A stretch of DNA of 64,000 nucleotides from Copromyces sp. CBS 386.78. Taxonomy: Eukaryota > Ascomycota > Sordariomycetes > Sordariales > Sordariaceae. Shown here in pieces: positions 20,789 through 31,710 of the stretch. The DNA is taken from assembly GCA_030685235.1 (NCBI GenBank), contig MU839153.1, positions 124,001 to 188,000 of the forward strand, given 5' to 3'. How positions within the stretch are numbered: position 1 is the stretch's first letter; every line of letters begins with the position of its first letter. A program made the position numbers and the translations under genes. Under the pieces are notes generated by a model. The model saw only the letters and a program-made list of their open reading frames with translations, did no database searches and had not been told where the DNA came from.

Positions 20789-21722
20789 AATGAGAGGCAT
20801 AGTTACATCGGGTCATGAACAGCAGGAGGTGGAAGCTGGGTCGTGGAAGGGGAACTCTGGGTAGATTCCATATGAAATTGGATTTGATAAGGAAGGAAAC
20901 CGAGGACAGACCATGCGCAATGCTAATAGACGGGATGATGGTTATAATGGCAGCATCTACCAAAAGTACAAGTGTGCTGCAGACATCAACAGTGACACGA
21001 AGGGAGGTTGATAGTGTAACTCCGAGAGAGTGAAGACCTTCCGCCATCGCCATCAAAAACCTCTAGTCCTGCACTATACGAACGAGTCCAGTAATTGCAA
21101 AGATGGATCTGACCCGGAGGATTTACCGATGCTTCGGAGGTAGGCATTCTACGCGCCCTCATCCCATGTCCACGACCGGCTCGTTGGCGTAGTCCTTTCC
21201 GGACCAAGCGAAGGAATACATCACAAACATAAGTTTCTGCAGCGCCGGACGAACCAATAATGATTACGGTAACGCTCTTAAGGTACTTTATAGGGGTTTG
21301 GAAAGCATTTGCTGAACATAATTATTATTCTACTACTACTCGTTTCAGTCGTCGTTTCCCCAACAGAACCCCCGTTTGCCCTCATTGCTCACCCCAGAAA
21401 TGTGTAATGCCTGTCGCCATCGACACACCCGTCGAGTATGGGAAATACTTGAGACCGGAGACAACGATGCTTAACAAGGAAGGTTCACCGGACACCGGTT
21501 CAGCAGCCAGATCACTCGATCCTTCCCTTTCGACACCGACTCACCAAAGACCAGAGCTCAAAGCAATTGGAAGGAGCAGTTGACATGTACAAGTAGTGGA
21601 AACGCCCAGCCCCAATTGAAGGGGAAGAACACCGCTCCTCCATTGTTGACAAACCATTACCAAGAACTTAACATCGATACTTACAGGCCCCAAACAAAAC
21701 TTCCCAAAAAGCTACCGACACG
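20789..21722. other. Intergenic; weak leader-like trace
   Basis: At 21307-21397 one plus frame reads a leader-like run (IIIILLLLVSVVV) without an ATG. A separate frame from 21407 gives a 59-codon polar stretch with TPVEYGKYLRP. Together they could be a decayed array member, but the frames do not join. The 15-mer GGCTCGTTGGCGTAG occurs at about 21178 and also at about 20021, upstream of member 10. Confidence 0.25.
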
Positions 21723-22313
21723 ATGAGGTCTCAGCTTCTCTTTTCCCTTCTCTTCTCCTTCTGCGGCCCGTCCGACGCCTCAGTAATCAAATCGCCTCGT
21801 GACCCGAGCGGCATCAACACACTAACAACCCAAACCGCAAACCCCCCTACTCGTACTGCCAGCTTTCTCACAAGCATCCAGCCAGTAACCACCACAGTTT
21901 CGAACATAGGTAAGACAGACACCAACGAGAGGAGTAGTGAAGAAGGTGATACACCAGAGGAGGTCCACTTCGAGCTACATGTAAGGAAACGACAAGAGGG
22001 ACAGCCACCAAGCGGAGGAGCCGGAGCCGGAGCCGGAACCGGGGGTGAGGAAGGACAGCCACCAGAAGAGAAGCCAAAGCCCACGCATGACCCGCTCCCA
22101 ATCGAGTCACCCAGTAACAGTGGCGGCGGCGGCGGTGGTGGTGGTGGTGGAAAAGCCGACATAGGCGCCATCATTGGGGGCTCTATAGCTGGTGTTGTTG
22201 GCCTTGTTCTCTTGATATGTGTATTTAAGGGGATAAAGGCCAGGAGAGAGGACCAGGAGGAGAGTGATGAGGAGTATGAGATGAGGAGGCAAAGGAGGAG
22301 GAGCAGGAGGTAG
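21723..22313 (+). CDS. Signal-peptide, Gly-rich single-pass membrane protein (array member 11)
   Basis: 196 residues. Signal peptide MRSQLLFSLLFSFCG to about residue 19. A Thr/Ser-rich domain follows, then VRKRQEGQPP (KR at 89-90), a Gly/Ala run (98-107), a repeat of the EEGQPPEEKPKP type, THDPLPIESP, and a run of ten Gly (134-143). The membrane helix spans 147-169 (IGAIIGGSIAGVVGLVLLIC). The tail is highly charged (REDQEESDEEYEMRRQRRRSRR). The gene is clearly homologous along its length to the interrupted copy at 23578-27228, sharing KRQxGQP, THDPLP and NEEYEM/DEEYEM. The Gly stalk resembles the relic at 2706-2992. Confidence 0.74.
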   Translation: MRSQLLFSLLFSFCGPSDASVIKSPRDPSGINTLTTQTANPPTRTASFLTSIQPVTTTVSNIGKTDTNERSSEEGDTPEEVHFELHVRKRQEGQPPSGGAGAGAGTGGEEGQPPEEKPKPTHDPLPIESPSNSGGGGGGGGGGKADIGAIIGGSIAGVVGLVLLICVFKGIKARREDQEESDEEYEMRRQRRRSRR

Positions 22314-23577
22314 GCCTAGTTAGTGGAGATAAAGCTACCTCTACTTACTAAAGGGCAAAGGGAGAGAGAGAGCAAGAGAGATTAGAAGGGAAAATGAAGA
22401 AGGAAATGAGGAAATGGATTTTGGGGAAAATAATGTGGAGAAAAAGAAGGAAAAGAAAAATATAGAGTTCGGGGAAAATAACAATAAAATCGACGGGCAG
22501 GATTAGAACCGCAACCGTCAACGTGATTGGAAGAATATGGACTAAACACAACGTCGCGATGCCATGGATATAGACCTGCCAGAACAGCCCAAGGATTCTG
22601 GAGACTTGGAGATAGGATGAAAAAGATAGCCAAAATCGCGGGGATAGCTCGGGCTGTCTCCGTTCAAGGAGTTTCTGAGCCGTTGCTGCTCCTACAGTTC
22701 CGGTGGCGGCAGTAACGCTTGCGCCTACGGATGTGGTTGTTCTGGAGGGAAAGGTGATTGTTTGGACGGTTTTTTCGAGTGTTGCGGGGAGGTTTGTAGT
22801 TCGGTTGTTGTTGCGGTGCACAATTGTGTGGATTGTGCAACGGGTGTTAAACTTCCTCTTTTAATTCATTGGCAAGGAAGTGGACTCGAAGAGAGCATAA
22901 TCTTGACGGCAGGGAACCGAGTGGGTGAAGGCGGATGTACCTACCTCTAAAGTGCCGCGCGACGTTGGATTGGATGGTATCTGTTAGTGTAACCTCCCTG
23001 TTGCGGCACTTGTTAGGGGGTGGTGCTAACATCCACACTGAACTTCCACGAAGGACCCCAATCTTTATTTATTTGCAAGGCTTGATAAATCCCAGGTTTT
23101 CATTGGCGGGGTTTTCATGACGCACATAAAATTCCTAGATACTTGTCGAGCGAACTAGCAGCCCAATGATAACCGGCGTCGTTGGAATACGGATTGTTGG
23201 ATTGAAATCTCTCTTACCAGTTCTTTTACAGCTCAAAGATGTTGGCGATACACTTTTTACACTTCCTAGAGTAGAATGTAGGGTGAGCAATGAGGAGGAC
23301 AAAATGGTATTCTTCTCCAAGGGATTGAAACAAACCAACCACCCGTGAAGCATAGCACCGAGTTTGCTTTCGGTTGTTAGTTCTTCGTAGTAGCCCTTTG
23401 TCCTTGTTGAATGGTACTTACGTCCCGTTATTTTCTCGTGCGACCAAAGGAGTCCGTTGGTTCGAAGAAGTAGTTGAAGGTACAAGTAGAGGAAACGTCC
23501 GCTGACCTGTTAATAATGAAGTTCAGCATCAACCCCCACAAACGAAAGCCCTCCATAGACATCGCCATTTGACAACA
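22314..23577. other. Upstream region of the broken member 12; possible minus-strand frame
   Basis: A 157-codon minus frame (22348-22821) begins Thr/Ser/Ala-rich, contains LLERRQPEL and continues into several hydrophobic segments. The first part has the flavour of an array ectodomain, but there is no leader and the second half overlaps A-rich sequence that forces Phe/Ile codons on the other strand. I leave it uncalled. Confidence 0.25.
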
Positions 23578-23636
23578 ATGAAGCCACAACTACTCCACCA
23601 GTTCTTTCTCTCGGCTCTCCTTGCCCTTTCCGCCGC

Positions 23637-23644
23637 CTCCGCCG
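23637..23644. repeat. Target-site duplication, left (CTCCGCCG)
   Basis: 8 bp direct repeat identical to 26748-26755, immediately outside the inverted ends of the inserted element. Confidence 0.75.
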
Positions 23645-24598
23645 CAGGGTTGGGATTAGTACTAGTCCAGTCCAGTATTTGAGTCGTACTAGTACTAGAG
23701 GTCTAGTACTAGTACTAGACCTGTACTAATACTAATTAGTACTCTAGTATTTAGTACGTACTAAGTACGTACTAAGTATTTTGATAATAATATATTATTA
23801 GTTTTAGTATATAGAATATACTACTAAACGAGCTGGCTTCAATACTTTTAACGGTTTTTAAAAATATTATATAATTAAAAAGTTATTAAGATTTTTAAAA
23901 TACTAATTTTGTACTAAAAGTACTAATTAGTACAAAATTAGTACTTTTAGTACAGCAAAAGTACTAATTAGTACGAAATTAGTACTTTTAGTACAACAAA
24001 AGTGCTAATTAGTACAGCAAAAGTACTAGTCTAGTACACTGAAAATACTAATCTAGTACTAAAAATACTAGTAACATATTTTAATATTAATATTATAATT
24101 ATAATTTGTTTATGTTAAAAGTATTGTAAGATATCTAAATATTAATATTAAATAGAATAATATATTTAATATTATTATAATTATAGTATTATAAGTTATT
24201 TATAATAGTAATAATATACTTTAAATTATTATTTATCTATAATTAATTATATACTTATAATATAAATATTTAAATCGTTTTTATATAACCTTTATATACT
24301 AAACTCAAATATCTAATTTAAAACTAAATAAAAGCAACTATAATAACAATAACTAACAAATAATAAAGGAAATCCATCTATATTATATATAAAATAATTC
24401 TAACAATTATTTAATATATAATTTTTAACCCCTTCAAAGCAAGGTTTATAAGACTCGCCCTTATTCTTCAAAATCTTCTATTGGCGCTAGTGAAATTCCA
24501 AGGCATTCTTATTCAGATACCGTTTATTGCAGCGGGAATTATCACAAACACAAAAGGTTGTACTACCCTATATATAATATTAGTAAATAAATTATTTA

Positions 24599-24638
<40 letters not shown>

Positions 24639-26747
24639 TATAATAACCTTTGTATTCCCCCAAGCTCGTACTTTCTTATTATAGGAAGAATGATTTACTA
24701 AGTTAAATATTAGTATAAGTAATATAAATAGAGATATATATATATATATAACTATATATTTATTTAAATTAATATATCAATATATATTTATGAATATATA
24801 TATAAATAAGTACATTGATAATTATATTTATCCTTAGCCTATTAATTAGTATTTAAATCTTCGCCTACCTAGATTATTTTTTTATAATCGTTAACCTTCT
24901 TTCTTAAATTTAATAATATTATTATATTAAATATCATATTATTATAATAAAATACAATATTACCAATCTTCTAAAATATTATTCAATTTAAAATTATTAT
25001 TTTTCTTTCATACGTTTAATATAAATTCTAGTACTTTAATACTAATTTTAATACTTTTCATACTTTTAGTATTAGTTTTAATATTTTTAAATACACTTTT
25101 AGTACTTTTAATACACTTTTAGTACTTTTAATACACTTTTAATACTTTTAGTACTTTTAGTACTTCTAGTACTTTTAGTACTTTTAGTACTTTTAGTACA
25201 CTTTAGTACTTTTAGTACACTTTTAGTACTTTTAGTACACTTTTTAGTACTTTTAGTACACTTTTAGTACTTTTAGTACAGAATTAGTACTTTTAGTACA
25301 CTTTTAGTACTTTTAGTACTTTTAGTCCTAAATTAAAAATAAAAATACTAGCTTACTAGTAAAGGTAGTATATTAATATAATATATAAATAGTAGATTTT
25401 ATAATAATAATAATAAAATAATTTAAAATAAATATAATAATATATAATATATATTATAATAATTCTAAAATAAAAAATATTATAAATTTAGTAATAATAC
25501 GAATAATAATAGAATGTTTTTTATACCATTTATATTTTCTAAGCCTTCTAAGCCTTCTAAGCTTTCTAAACCTCCCAACCCTCCTTTCAACCCTCCTTTT
25601 AACCCTCTTTCTAACCCTCTTTCTAAGTCTTATAGAAAACTGAGTAAGCTTCTTAGTTTTAAAAATTAAGAAGAATAGGGTAGAAAAGGTTTATAAGAGC
25701 TGTAGATAGATATTTCTATTATATAAGAAGTTTTTTTATTTTTTATTTTTTTTCCATTTTTCCCTTTTTCCTTTTCTCTTTGTAAGTCCTTTTTATTTTC
25801 TTTCATACTTTTTTTTCTGATTTTTTTATATAAGTCTTCTAGTTTAGTTAATCTATTATACTTATATATATAAATACCCTTCAAAAAAATCTAACTTATA
25901 TTTGGGTTTGAAATAATTAATTGACTATTAGATTTTGAATAAGATAAAATTTATATCTCTTATTAATAATATTTTTCTAATTACTATATTATTTTAATCT
26001 TTAATTAATAGAAAAAGGATCTTTATAAGTATATACTATTATATAATTATAAGTAGAAGATATTAAGTAAATTTATTATTATTATAGTAAAGTTATAAGT
26101 TTTGAAACTATAAATAATTATATTAATGTATAAAAGAAATAAAGAATAGAATATTATTGTTATAAATAAGAATTTAAATATATAAGTTGAAGAATAAAAA
26201 TAGTAAAATTAGTACTAAAATACTAAAATTACTAAATGTACTAGATGTACTAGAAGTACTAAAAGTGTACTAAAAGTACTAAAAGTGTACTAAAAGTGTA
26301 CTAAAAGTACTAATTAGTACGGAATTAGTACTGCTCTAGTATTTTTTAGTATAGTAAAACTAAAAATATATATATTTTTTAATTATATTTTAAATTTATC
26401 TATTTTCTCTTTATATACTATTTGAGTTAGAATCTTATATTTATTTTTCTATAATTAATTATTACAATATTTATTTTAAAAATGTGCGAATATTTATAAT
26501 TAAATCAAAAAAAAACTTTTACTTATAAAATAACCTGTTTCATACGTAATTATTTTTATATAAATTATCTATAATTTAAAAAGTAAAAGAAAAACGATTT
26601 TTAAAAATTAGTACTTTTAGTATACTAGTCTAGTACTCTAGTCCAGTCCAGTACTTCTCTAGTCCAGTACCGAGGCCGTACTAGTACTAGTACTAAGTAC
26701 TAATACTAAAGTTGTACTAATTAGTACCGTACTAATTCCCAACTCTG
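23645..26747. mobile_element. hAT-type DNA transposon, RIP-degraded
   Basis: 3103 bp. Ends are CAGGGTTGGGATTAGTAC on the left and the complement of CAGAGTTGGGAATTAGTAC on the right. A CAGRG terminus with an 8 bp target duplication is the hAT signature. The interior is over 80% A+T by eye. Both flanks are filled with tandem and inverted copies of AGTACTTTTAGTAC and ATTAGTAC (23700-24060, 25030-25330, 26215-26350, 26600-26735), typical of hAT subterminal arrays. On the minus strand around 24430-24560 a coding trace reads FCVCDNSRCNKRYLNKNALEFH-like residues (C-x4-C and a later His), plausibly the BED-type zinc finger of the transposase, followed by stop codons from RIP. No functional transposase remains. 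Confidence 0.75.
24433..24560 (-). pseudogene. Zinc-finger remnant of the hAT transposase
   Basis: The least AT-shifted segment of the element. One minus frame encodes Cys-Val-Cys-Asp, then Cys five residues on, basic and Asn residues, and a His about 15 residues later, before two stops. This fits an N-terminal BED or C2H2 finger of a hAT transposase; too short for certainty. Confidence 0.4.
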
Positions 26748-26755
26748 CTCCGCCG
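26748..26755. repeat. Target-site duplication, right (CTCCGCCG)
   Basis: Partner of 23637-23644. Confidence 0.75.
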
Positions 26756-27459
26756 TCAAGGCACCAACACCTCGGGACCTTCAAGGTATCAGCGCTGATT
26801 CCAGCTCGGGAACGCGGACACCAAGCACCGACTCCAGCCACCAGCCTACAAGTACCCCGGATGTTATTAGCCGAGGTAAGAGAGATATGAGCATGAGCAA
26901 TCACGAAAATGACAAGCCACCGGGAATCACCATCGAGCTATAGAAAAGACAAGATGGTCAACCCCAAGCAGGTGCAGGAGATGGACAAGGACAACAACCG
27001 GAGAAAGGCAGGCCGACGCATGACCCGCTCCCAACCCAACAGCCTAGTGGTAACGGAAAGGGTGGAGGTCCTAATATTGGGGAAGCTGTCGGATACTCGA
27101 TATTAGGTCTGGTTGCTCTCGCCCTTGTAATTGGTTGTTGCGTTGGGCTCAAAAGAGTCGGAAGAATGCAGGCGCGAGCTAACGAGGAGTATGAGATGAG
27201 TAGGAGGATGAGGAGGGGGTATCGGTAGAGGCTGGCAGTTTGAGAAGAAGGAAGCTGAAAACAAGAGGGAATCAAAAGACGAGCTGATAGAGGTAGATTA
27301 GTAGTAATAGGCATAGCGCTAACGACCGGGATGACTTGAGAGACAGTACCTGACCTTGCAATCGATGCGACGGGTGAATAGAGAAAACGTTTGCACGCAC
27401 GGCCGTTCGACGTCCCCGGTGTCCGTGGTGACTCCATTGACGAACCATCTCACGACGCG

Positions 27460-27853
27460 ATGGCTCAAGCTCGAAGCCTAACACCAACCATCAAACGCGC
27501 CACCGCGACGTCTACCCCTATTCCGAAACCAAGATCAACCGGAAAACTCGAGAGGATTAAGAAAAAAGGGATGAAATTCGGCCCGGTTCTTGCTATCGTT
27601 ATTGTTTGCCTAATCATCTTTTTTCGCGATCCTGTGGATGGCATATGTCATCTATGGCCTGTGTTGCGACGGTTGTGATGAGGAGAGAAAGAAGCAGTTC
27701 CGGGAGAGTGCTACTGATTCTTGTTCCAACATGCGCAGCACCCGGTGCTGTACTTTTTGTACTTGGGGTTGTTTTCCGGGTGTGAGTGATTGCTGCAAGG
27801 GTTTGGGCGAAGTTTGCGCTTGTGTTTTTGGTTCATGCTGTGAATGTTGTTAG
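27460..27853 (+). CDS. Single-pass membrane protein with Cys-rich tail; one-base frameshift
   Basis: From the ATG at 27460 the frame encodes a basic Thr/Pro/Lys-rich stretch and a membrane helix (FGPVLAIVIVCLIIFF). It then leaves frame at a run of six T (27619-27624) and stops at 27678. Skipping one T moves into the frame that continues the helix (ILWMAYVIYGL) and then a cytoplasmic-looking tail with 16 Cys in about 68 residues (CCDGC, RCCTFC, SDCC, GSCCECC) to the stop at 27853. The smooth continuation argues that the two halves are one protein of about 130 residues. There is no signal peptide unless an exon lies upstream. The shift could be a real mutation, a sequencing indel or, less likely, programmed. 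The tail resembles acylated Cys-rich membrane tails only in composition. Confidence 0.5.
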
Positions 27854-28728
27854 TAAGGTAGGTTTGATTTGGGGAGCGATGACCAGGTCGGATTTGGAAG
27901 GCGTCAAAGATGGATGATCGGGACGGACAGGTGGCACGGGGAAGGCACCTCATGTTGCGCGTGGGGAGGGGTAATGCTGTGGGGTGAGTATCTGTTAGTT
28001 CAGATGCGCTATTACAGCCAATTATAGCGCGTATTGCTAACAGAGTGGTTAAATCTCTCAAAGCACATTGGGTTACAAATTACGCACCCCATGATTGGTC
28101 AGAGAGCCGCCATTAACGTCGCTTATTGGCCAATTCCGACTCCATTTACAACGACATATCATCGTTCCTTCCCTCGTGTTGATCAATCTGATGTCCTGCT
28201 TTTCCAGGGCAGCCCAATCCTCTGTCTGATCCAAAAGGTACATCCACTCAAGCGTTCAAGAAGGCCCACAAAGGAACGAGCATGGGAAGGGGGTCCCTTT
28301 TGACACTTTCTGCCATCCGACGCGGTTGGGAAGGTGCGCTGTGCGCTTAGCAATGAGGGGTATTTATACCTGGGTTCTTAGGGTTTCCTCCTTTCAATAG
28401 TTTCTTCCTAATCAACCATCACCTTGCCCAAAGATCCAGTTCCAACCCCAACGAGTTGCAGGGTCCCTGGGACTCTTTCTGCCATCCGACGCGGTCCAAC
28501 GGGCAACCAACGAGCCGATTGGTTGTGCGGAAAATGGAAACAAAGAATGGCACACAAAGCAACGACGCAGGACAATGAGTTGATACAATGCCTCCCAGGC
28601 TACCTGACATTTGCTCTTATTCAACGGCAAAAAGGTAGATGGTAGTAGGACAAGGTATAAAATACAACGCAGTCTTTCCCTCCTCCGCTTCCTTTTTCCA
28701 TTATCGACTGACCATCATCGACGACAAG
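27854..28728. other. Upstream region of array member 13
   Basis: No supported gene. The 21-base-class word CTTTCTGCCATCCGACGCGG occurs at about 28308 and again at about 28473, a local duplication. CCGCCATTAACG at about 28110 resembles the core of the conserved upstream blocks (CCATTAGCGC). Confidence 0.35.
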
Positions 28729-29846
28729 ATGCGCACAGGATTCCTCGTTCAAGCGTTAATCGCTACCCTTCTTGGCTTCTCCTCTGCCTTGAACATTAAC
28801 CCACCGACTGCAACAGAACACCAAGCCATCGAGCGCGATAATTCGAACCTCGACACATCAGTAGCCCATAACATCCACCGCCCCGACGAGGCCTCATTGC
28901 CAACAAGCACCTTTACTGTTATTCCCACCGCTCGAGCTGGTACTCGATCATACAAACGATTGCATGAAAAAGATGCGAGGAATGAGGATGCGATCTCTCG
29001 GAATGTCGATAAAGTACAAGATGGACATTTGGCCGCCGATGATGTCCACCCGAAATCAGCAAGGACTGACCATGGTGATCGACACCACATGGAGCGAAGG
29101 CATGGTCCTGCTAGACGTAAACTCAAGCGAGAAGGTACGTTGTCATTTCTATACCCCTTTCCCTCCTATGGCCCTTTTGTTCCTTCTCTATTGCTCTCTA
29201 GATTGTATCTGCCCCCAGGGTTTCCTTCAACACCACAACTTCAAGTTGACTTTCTATCTGCACTAGCCTTGGGAGATTTGAACCCAGCACCTCACAAGGA
29301 TATTAGCGACGCGGAGATACTGGAGGATGGTTCCGTTCGAGTTAGAGGAACTACATATGTGGAGCAGCCCTCGTGCCCTCCCGGAAAGCATTGTTTCACG
29401 GACGGCCAGCTGGCAGGAATCGTCGTCGGACCTATCTGTGGAGCTGTTTTTTTGCTCCTTGTTATAGCCTCCTTTGCTGCTTGCAAAGCTTGGCACACCA
29501 TTTGGGATCATTAACAGCAAGGGTTTATTGTCGTTGGCAAAACCGTGTAACTGTAGCTAATCACTCATTTCTCACATCGCTAGATCTGCTTCACAATGCC
29601 GAGATTTCGCACTCTGACCGAGCTTTACGCCGCAATGGCGATGATGGCCATGATTCGCAGCATACCCCAGTATTGGCTGGATACAGCGCGGGACAATTGT
29701 TTGGAATTATCGGCGGGGTGATAGGCCTGGTTATTGTTGTGTCTCTCCTAATCTGTTGGTGCGGGTGCAAAACGGTGAAGGAAGGGAGACAGTTGCGAGA
29801 GGAAGGGCTTTGCTGTTTCAAATGGTGCCCGGTCGGAAGGTCCTGA
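28729..29846 (+). CDS. Signal-peptide membrane protein with two alternative terminal exons (array member 13)
   Basis: Exon 1 (28729-29134) encodes a signal peptide (MRTGFLVQALIATLLGFSSA) and a His/Arg/Asp-rich ectodomain ending RRKLKRE. It ends at a strong donor, GTACGT (29135), in phase 1. Two downstream exons can be joined in phase. Exon 2a begins at 29267 or 29276 and ends at 29514; it encodes DLNPAPHKDIS, CPPGKHC, TDGQLAGIVVGPICG and a helix with tail CKAWHTIWDH. Exon 2b runs 29584-29846 after a branch-like CTAAT and CGCTAG; it encodes DLLHNAEIS, SAGQLFGIIGGVIG, a helix and a Cys-rich tail (CWCGC, CCFKWC). The two exons are paralogous. Unspliced, the frame also reads through the first intron to 29514 (261 residues). 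Spliced products would be about 217-222 residues. Confidence 0.55.
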
Positions 29847-30785
29847 GGTGAGGGCCAACCCAAGTCAGGGCAGTCATGCCCAGATATCTAGATGACTCTA
29901 GTAGGTACTAACTCTGGATATTACCTCATAGGAAGCCCACTGAATCACACTGGTTGCTGAGCGTATGGACTTTCATGAGAAAGACGGGCACTAATAGTGC
30001 ACGTTGTAAGATATGTGCGGGGCCAAAGAGAAGGCGGCCGGGAGAAGGAAGTTCGTGATCTGCGGTGGAGGACGAGGGCTGGCCCCTTTGGTTGAAGTCT
30101 GAGAGGCGTTATGGCGTTTGGGATAATTGTTAGCCAGGAGGTAGTTTGACCACGTACAGGTAATTTGGAGAATACCACTAATACTTGCACCATCCTCCAT
30201 AACTTGACTTGAAATGGGGCGGACTGTATGCGTGAACCCATGCAACGGACAGGTTTGGTACTGGTGATGATGGCAACTTGGCGCACTATCAGCAGTCCCT
30301 ACCTAGTGATTTGGGATTCCTAGGTAACATTCCGGTTTCCGTGGACTACATGCAGGCAAAAAGTGGCAGTGGTTGAGGGAACGTGATGACTAAGGAACCA
30401 GAAAGCAAAGCCAGAGCTGTAGGAAAATTATGCTGGTATATGCAGTATGAATTGCACCAGCAGAATCAGTGATGGTGCAAGTTTAGACTAGATGCGGGAT
30501 CCGGTGCATCAAGCATCTTGCATTTACGGCTCACAGGAAGATGCAGAAACCTTGGAAAAGTGCCTTATCACCGGAACTCCGTTGCAGCCAGCATTGGACC
30601 CCGTGCTTGGAATAGAAAAGGACATGTTTCCCCCCGGGCCCCTTCGATCTTTGAGTGAGCCCAGTACTTATCCCTTCTCCAACGTTGACTCCCGTCGTCT
30701 TCCCCCTTCGTCGGCACGAGCACTCCACCATGACTCTCCAGGAAATAGCACCCCAATAAGGAACACCAAAACACGGGCTGTCAAG
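29847..30785. other. Intergenic, nothing recognised
   Basis: Only short frames; probably the upstream region of the broken member at 30786. Confidence 0.35.
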
Positions 30786-31710
30786 ATGAAGCCGCATCCC
30801 GTATCGGCCCCACTCGTTGTTCTCTCTATCACCGTCTTCACCTTCCTGTGCCTTGTGCCCGTGGCATCCGCCCTAGCCCTGCCCTAGCCCTGCCCCCGCC
30901 GACAGTTCGTAATCAGTAGACTCTCAAAGCCGTCAGCCACAATGTTCACGACATCCACAGAGTAGTCAACCTTGCATCGGCGGGCATCAAGACCCTCCCC
31001 GATAAGCACATCAATTCCACTCAGAAGAACGTAATCGACCACGTCGGCGTCGACATATCCCCTCCTCCTACAACGAGTGCACCCAGCACGGGCTGCAGCA
31101 CAGAGAGCAAACCACCAACAAAGTCGACTCGTCTCAAGCCCTTGATGACCGCGTTCCACACCGCAGTAAAAAGCGGTCGAAAAAAAGATGCCCAACACTT
31201 CCAGGTTTCTTCGTCAAATCGATCGCAGCCAAAGCCACCCACCCCGAGAGCAGCCGCCTCCGTGATGTCGGCTTCCCAAGACGTGTAGTACAGGTAACAG
31301 ATGGTAGGGTTACTCTAACAGAACCTGCGGGATTGACCTTGGACGTTCAAATACCAGCTCAGTTCATTTCCTGACAACATGGCGTAGCCCTCGAAGGAAC
31401 ACCAGACTCGAAGGAACACGAACATGGCAACAGCAATGTGCAAGCAAAGCGGGACGTGGACGATGTGGACAAGAGCAACGAAATGAATGATATCAACGAG
31501 ATGGACGAGATGGACGAGATGGATGAGATGAACCAGATGAACCCAAACGCGTTGCAACAGTCAAACGACCCAAAGCTGCTAGGATCTTCGAGGAGGGTTG
31601 GGAGTGGATGTGGTACACGGCCAAAGCGATTTTCCAAGCTCTCATGCATCTCTGAATGGGTACCTATTCTAGGCCTCATTTGGAAGCACATGAAAGGTAT
31701 GGCTCGATGA
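30786..31710 (+). pseudogene. Decayed array member 14 with Met/Asp/Glu repeat
   Basis: ATG at 30786 is followed by a typical leader (MKPHPVSAPLVVLSITVF, ending VASALALP), but the frame stops at 30887. Another frame is then open for 122 codons (30920-31285) with a Ser/Thr/Pro/Lys-rich ectodomain-like sequence, including sequon NST. A third frame, open from 31375 to the stop at 31710, carries QAKRDVDDVD, a repeated (M/I)NEMDEMD segment and a short hydrophobic WVPILGLIW near the end. The order is family-like but needs at least two frame changes, and no convincing introns join them. I call it a pseudogene; a multi-exon gene with unusual splice sites is the alternative. Confidence 0.45.

Larger units (their letters stand above)
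23578..27228 (+). pseudogene. Array member 12, split by a hAT-type insertion and a stop codon
   Basis: Starts with ATG at 23578 and a signal peptide (MKPQLLHQFFLSALLALSAA). At 23644 the frame is cut by a 3.1 kb AT-rich element and resumes at 26756. Counting the host bases alone, the reading frame is exactly preserved across the insertion. The resumed part matches array member 11 throughout: KAPTPRD against KSPRDPSG, a KRQDGQ site, PTHDPLP, a Gly-rich stalk, a membrane helix (SILGLVALALVIGCCVG) and NEEYEMSRR. A TAG at 26941-26943 lies just before KRQ, where member 11 has VR; C-to-T change of CAG or CGG-related codons could explain it. The gene is therefore doubly disabled. Confidence 0.75.

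Noticed and set aside
24600..24800. (TA)n and near-palindromic AT tracts as possible centromere or origin
   Set aside because: They lie inside a bounded 3.1 kb hAT element and fit RIP-derived AT sequence.
25030..25330. Regular AGTACTTTT repeats as a CRISPR-like array
   Set aside because: No unique spacers of constant length, eukaryotic context, and the repeats belong to hAT subterminal regions.
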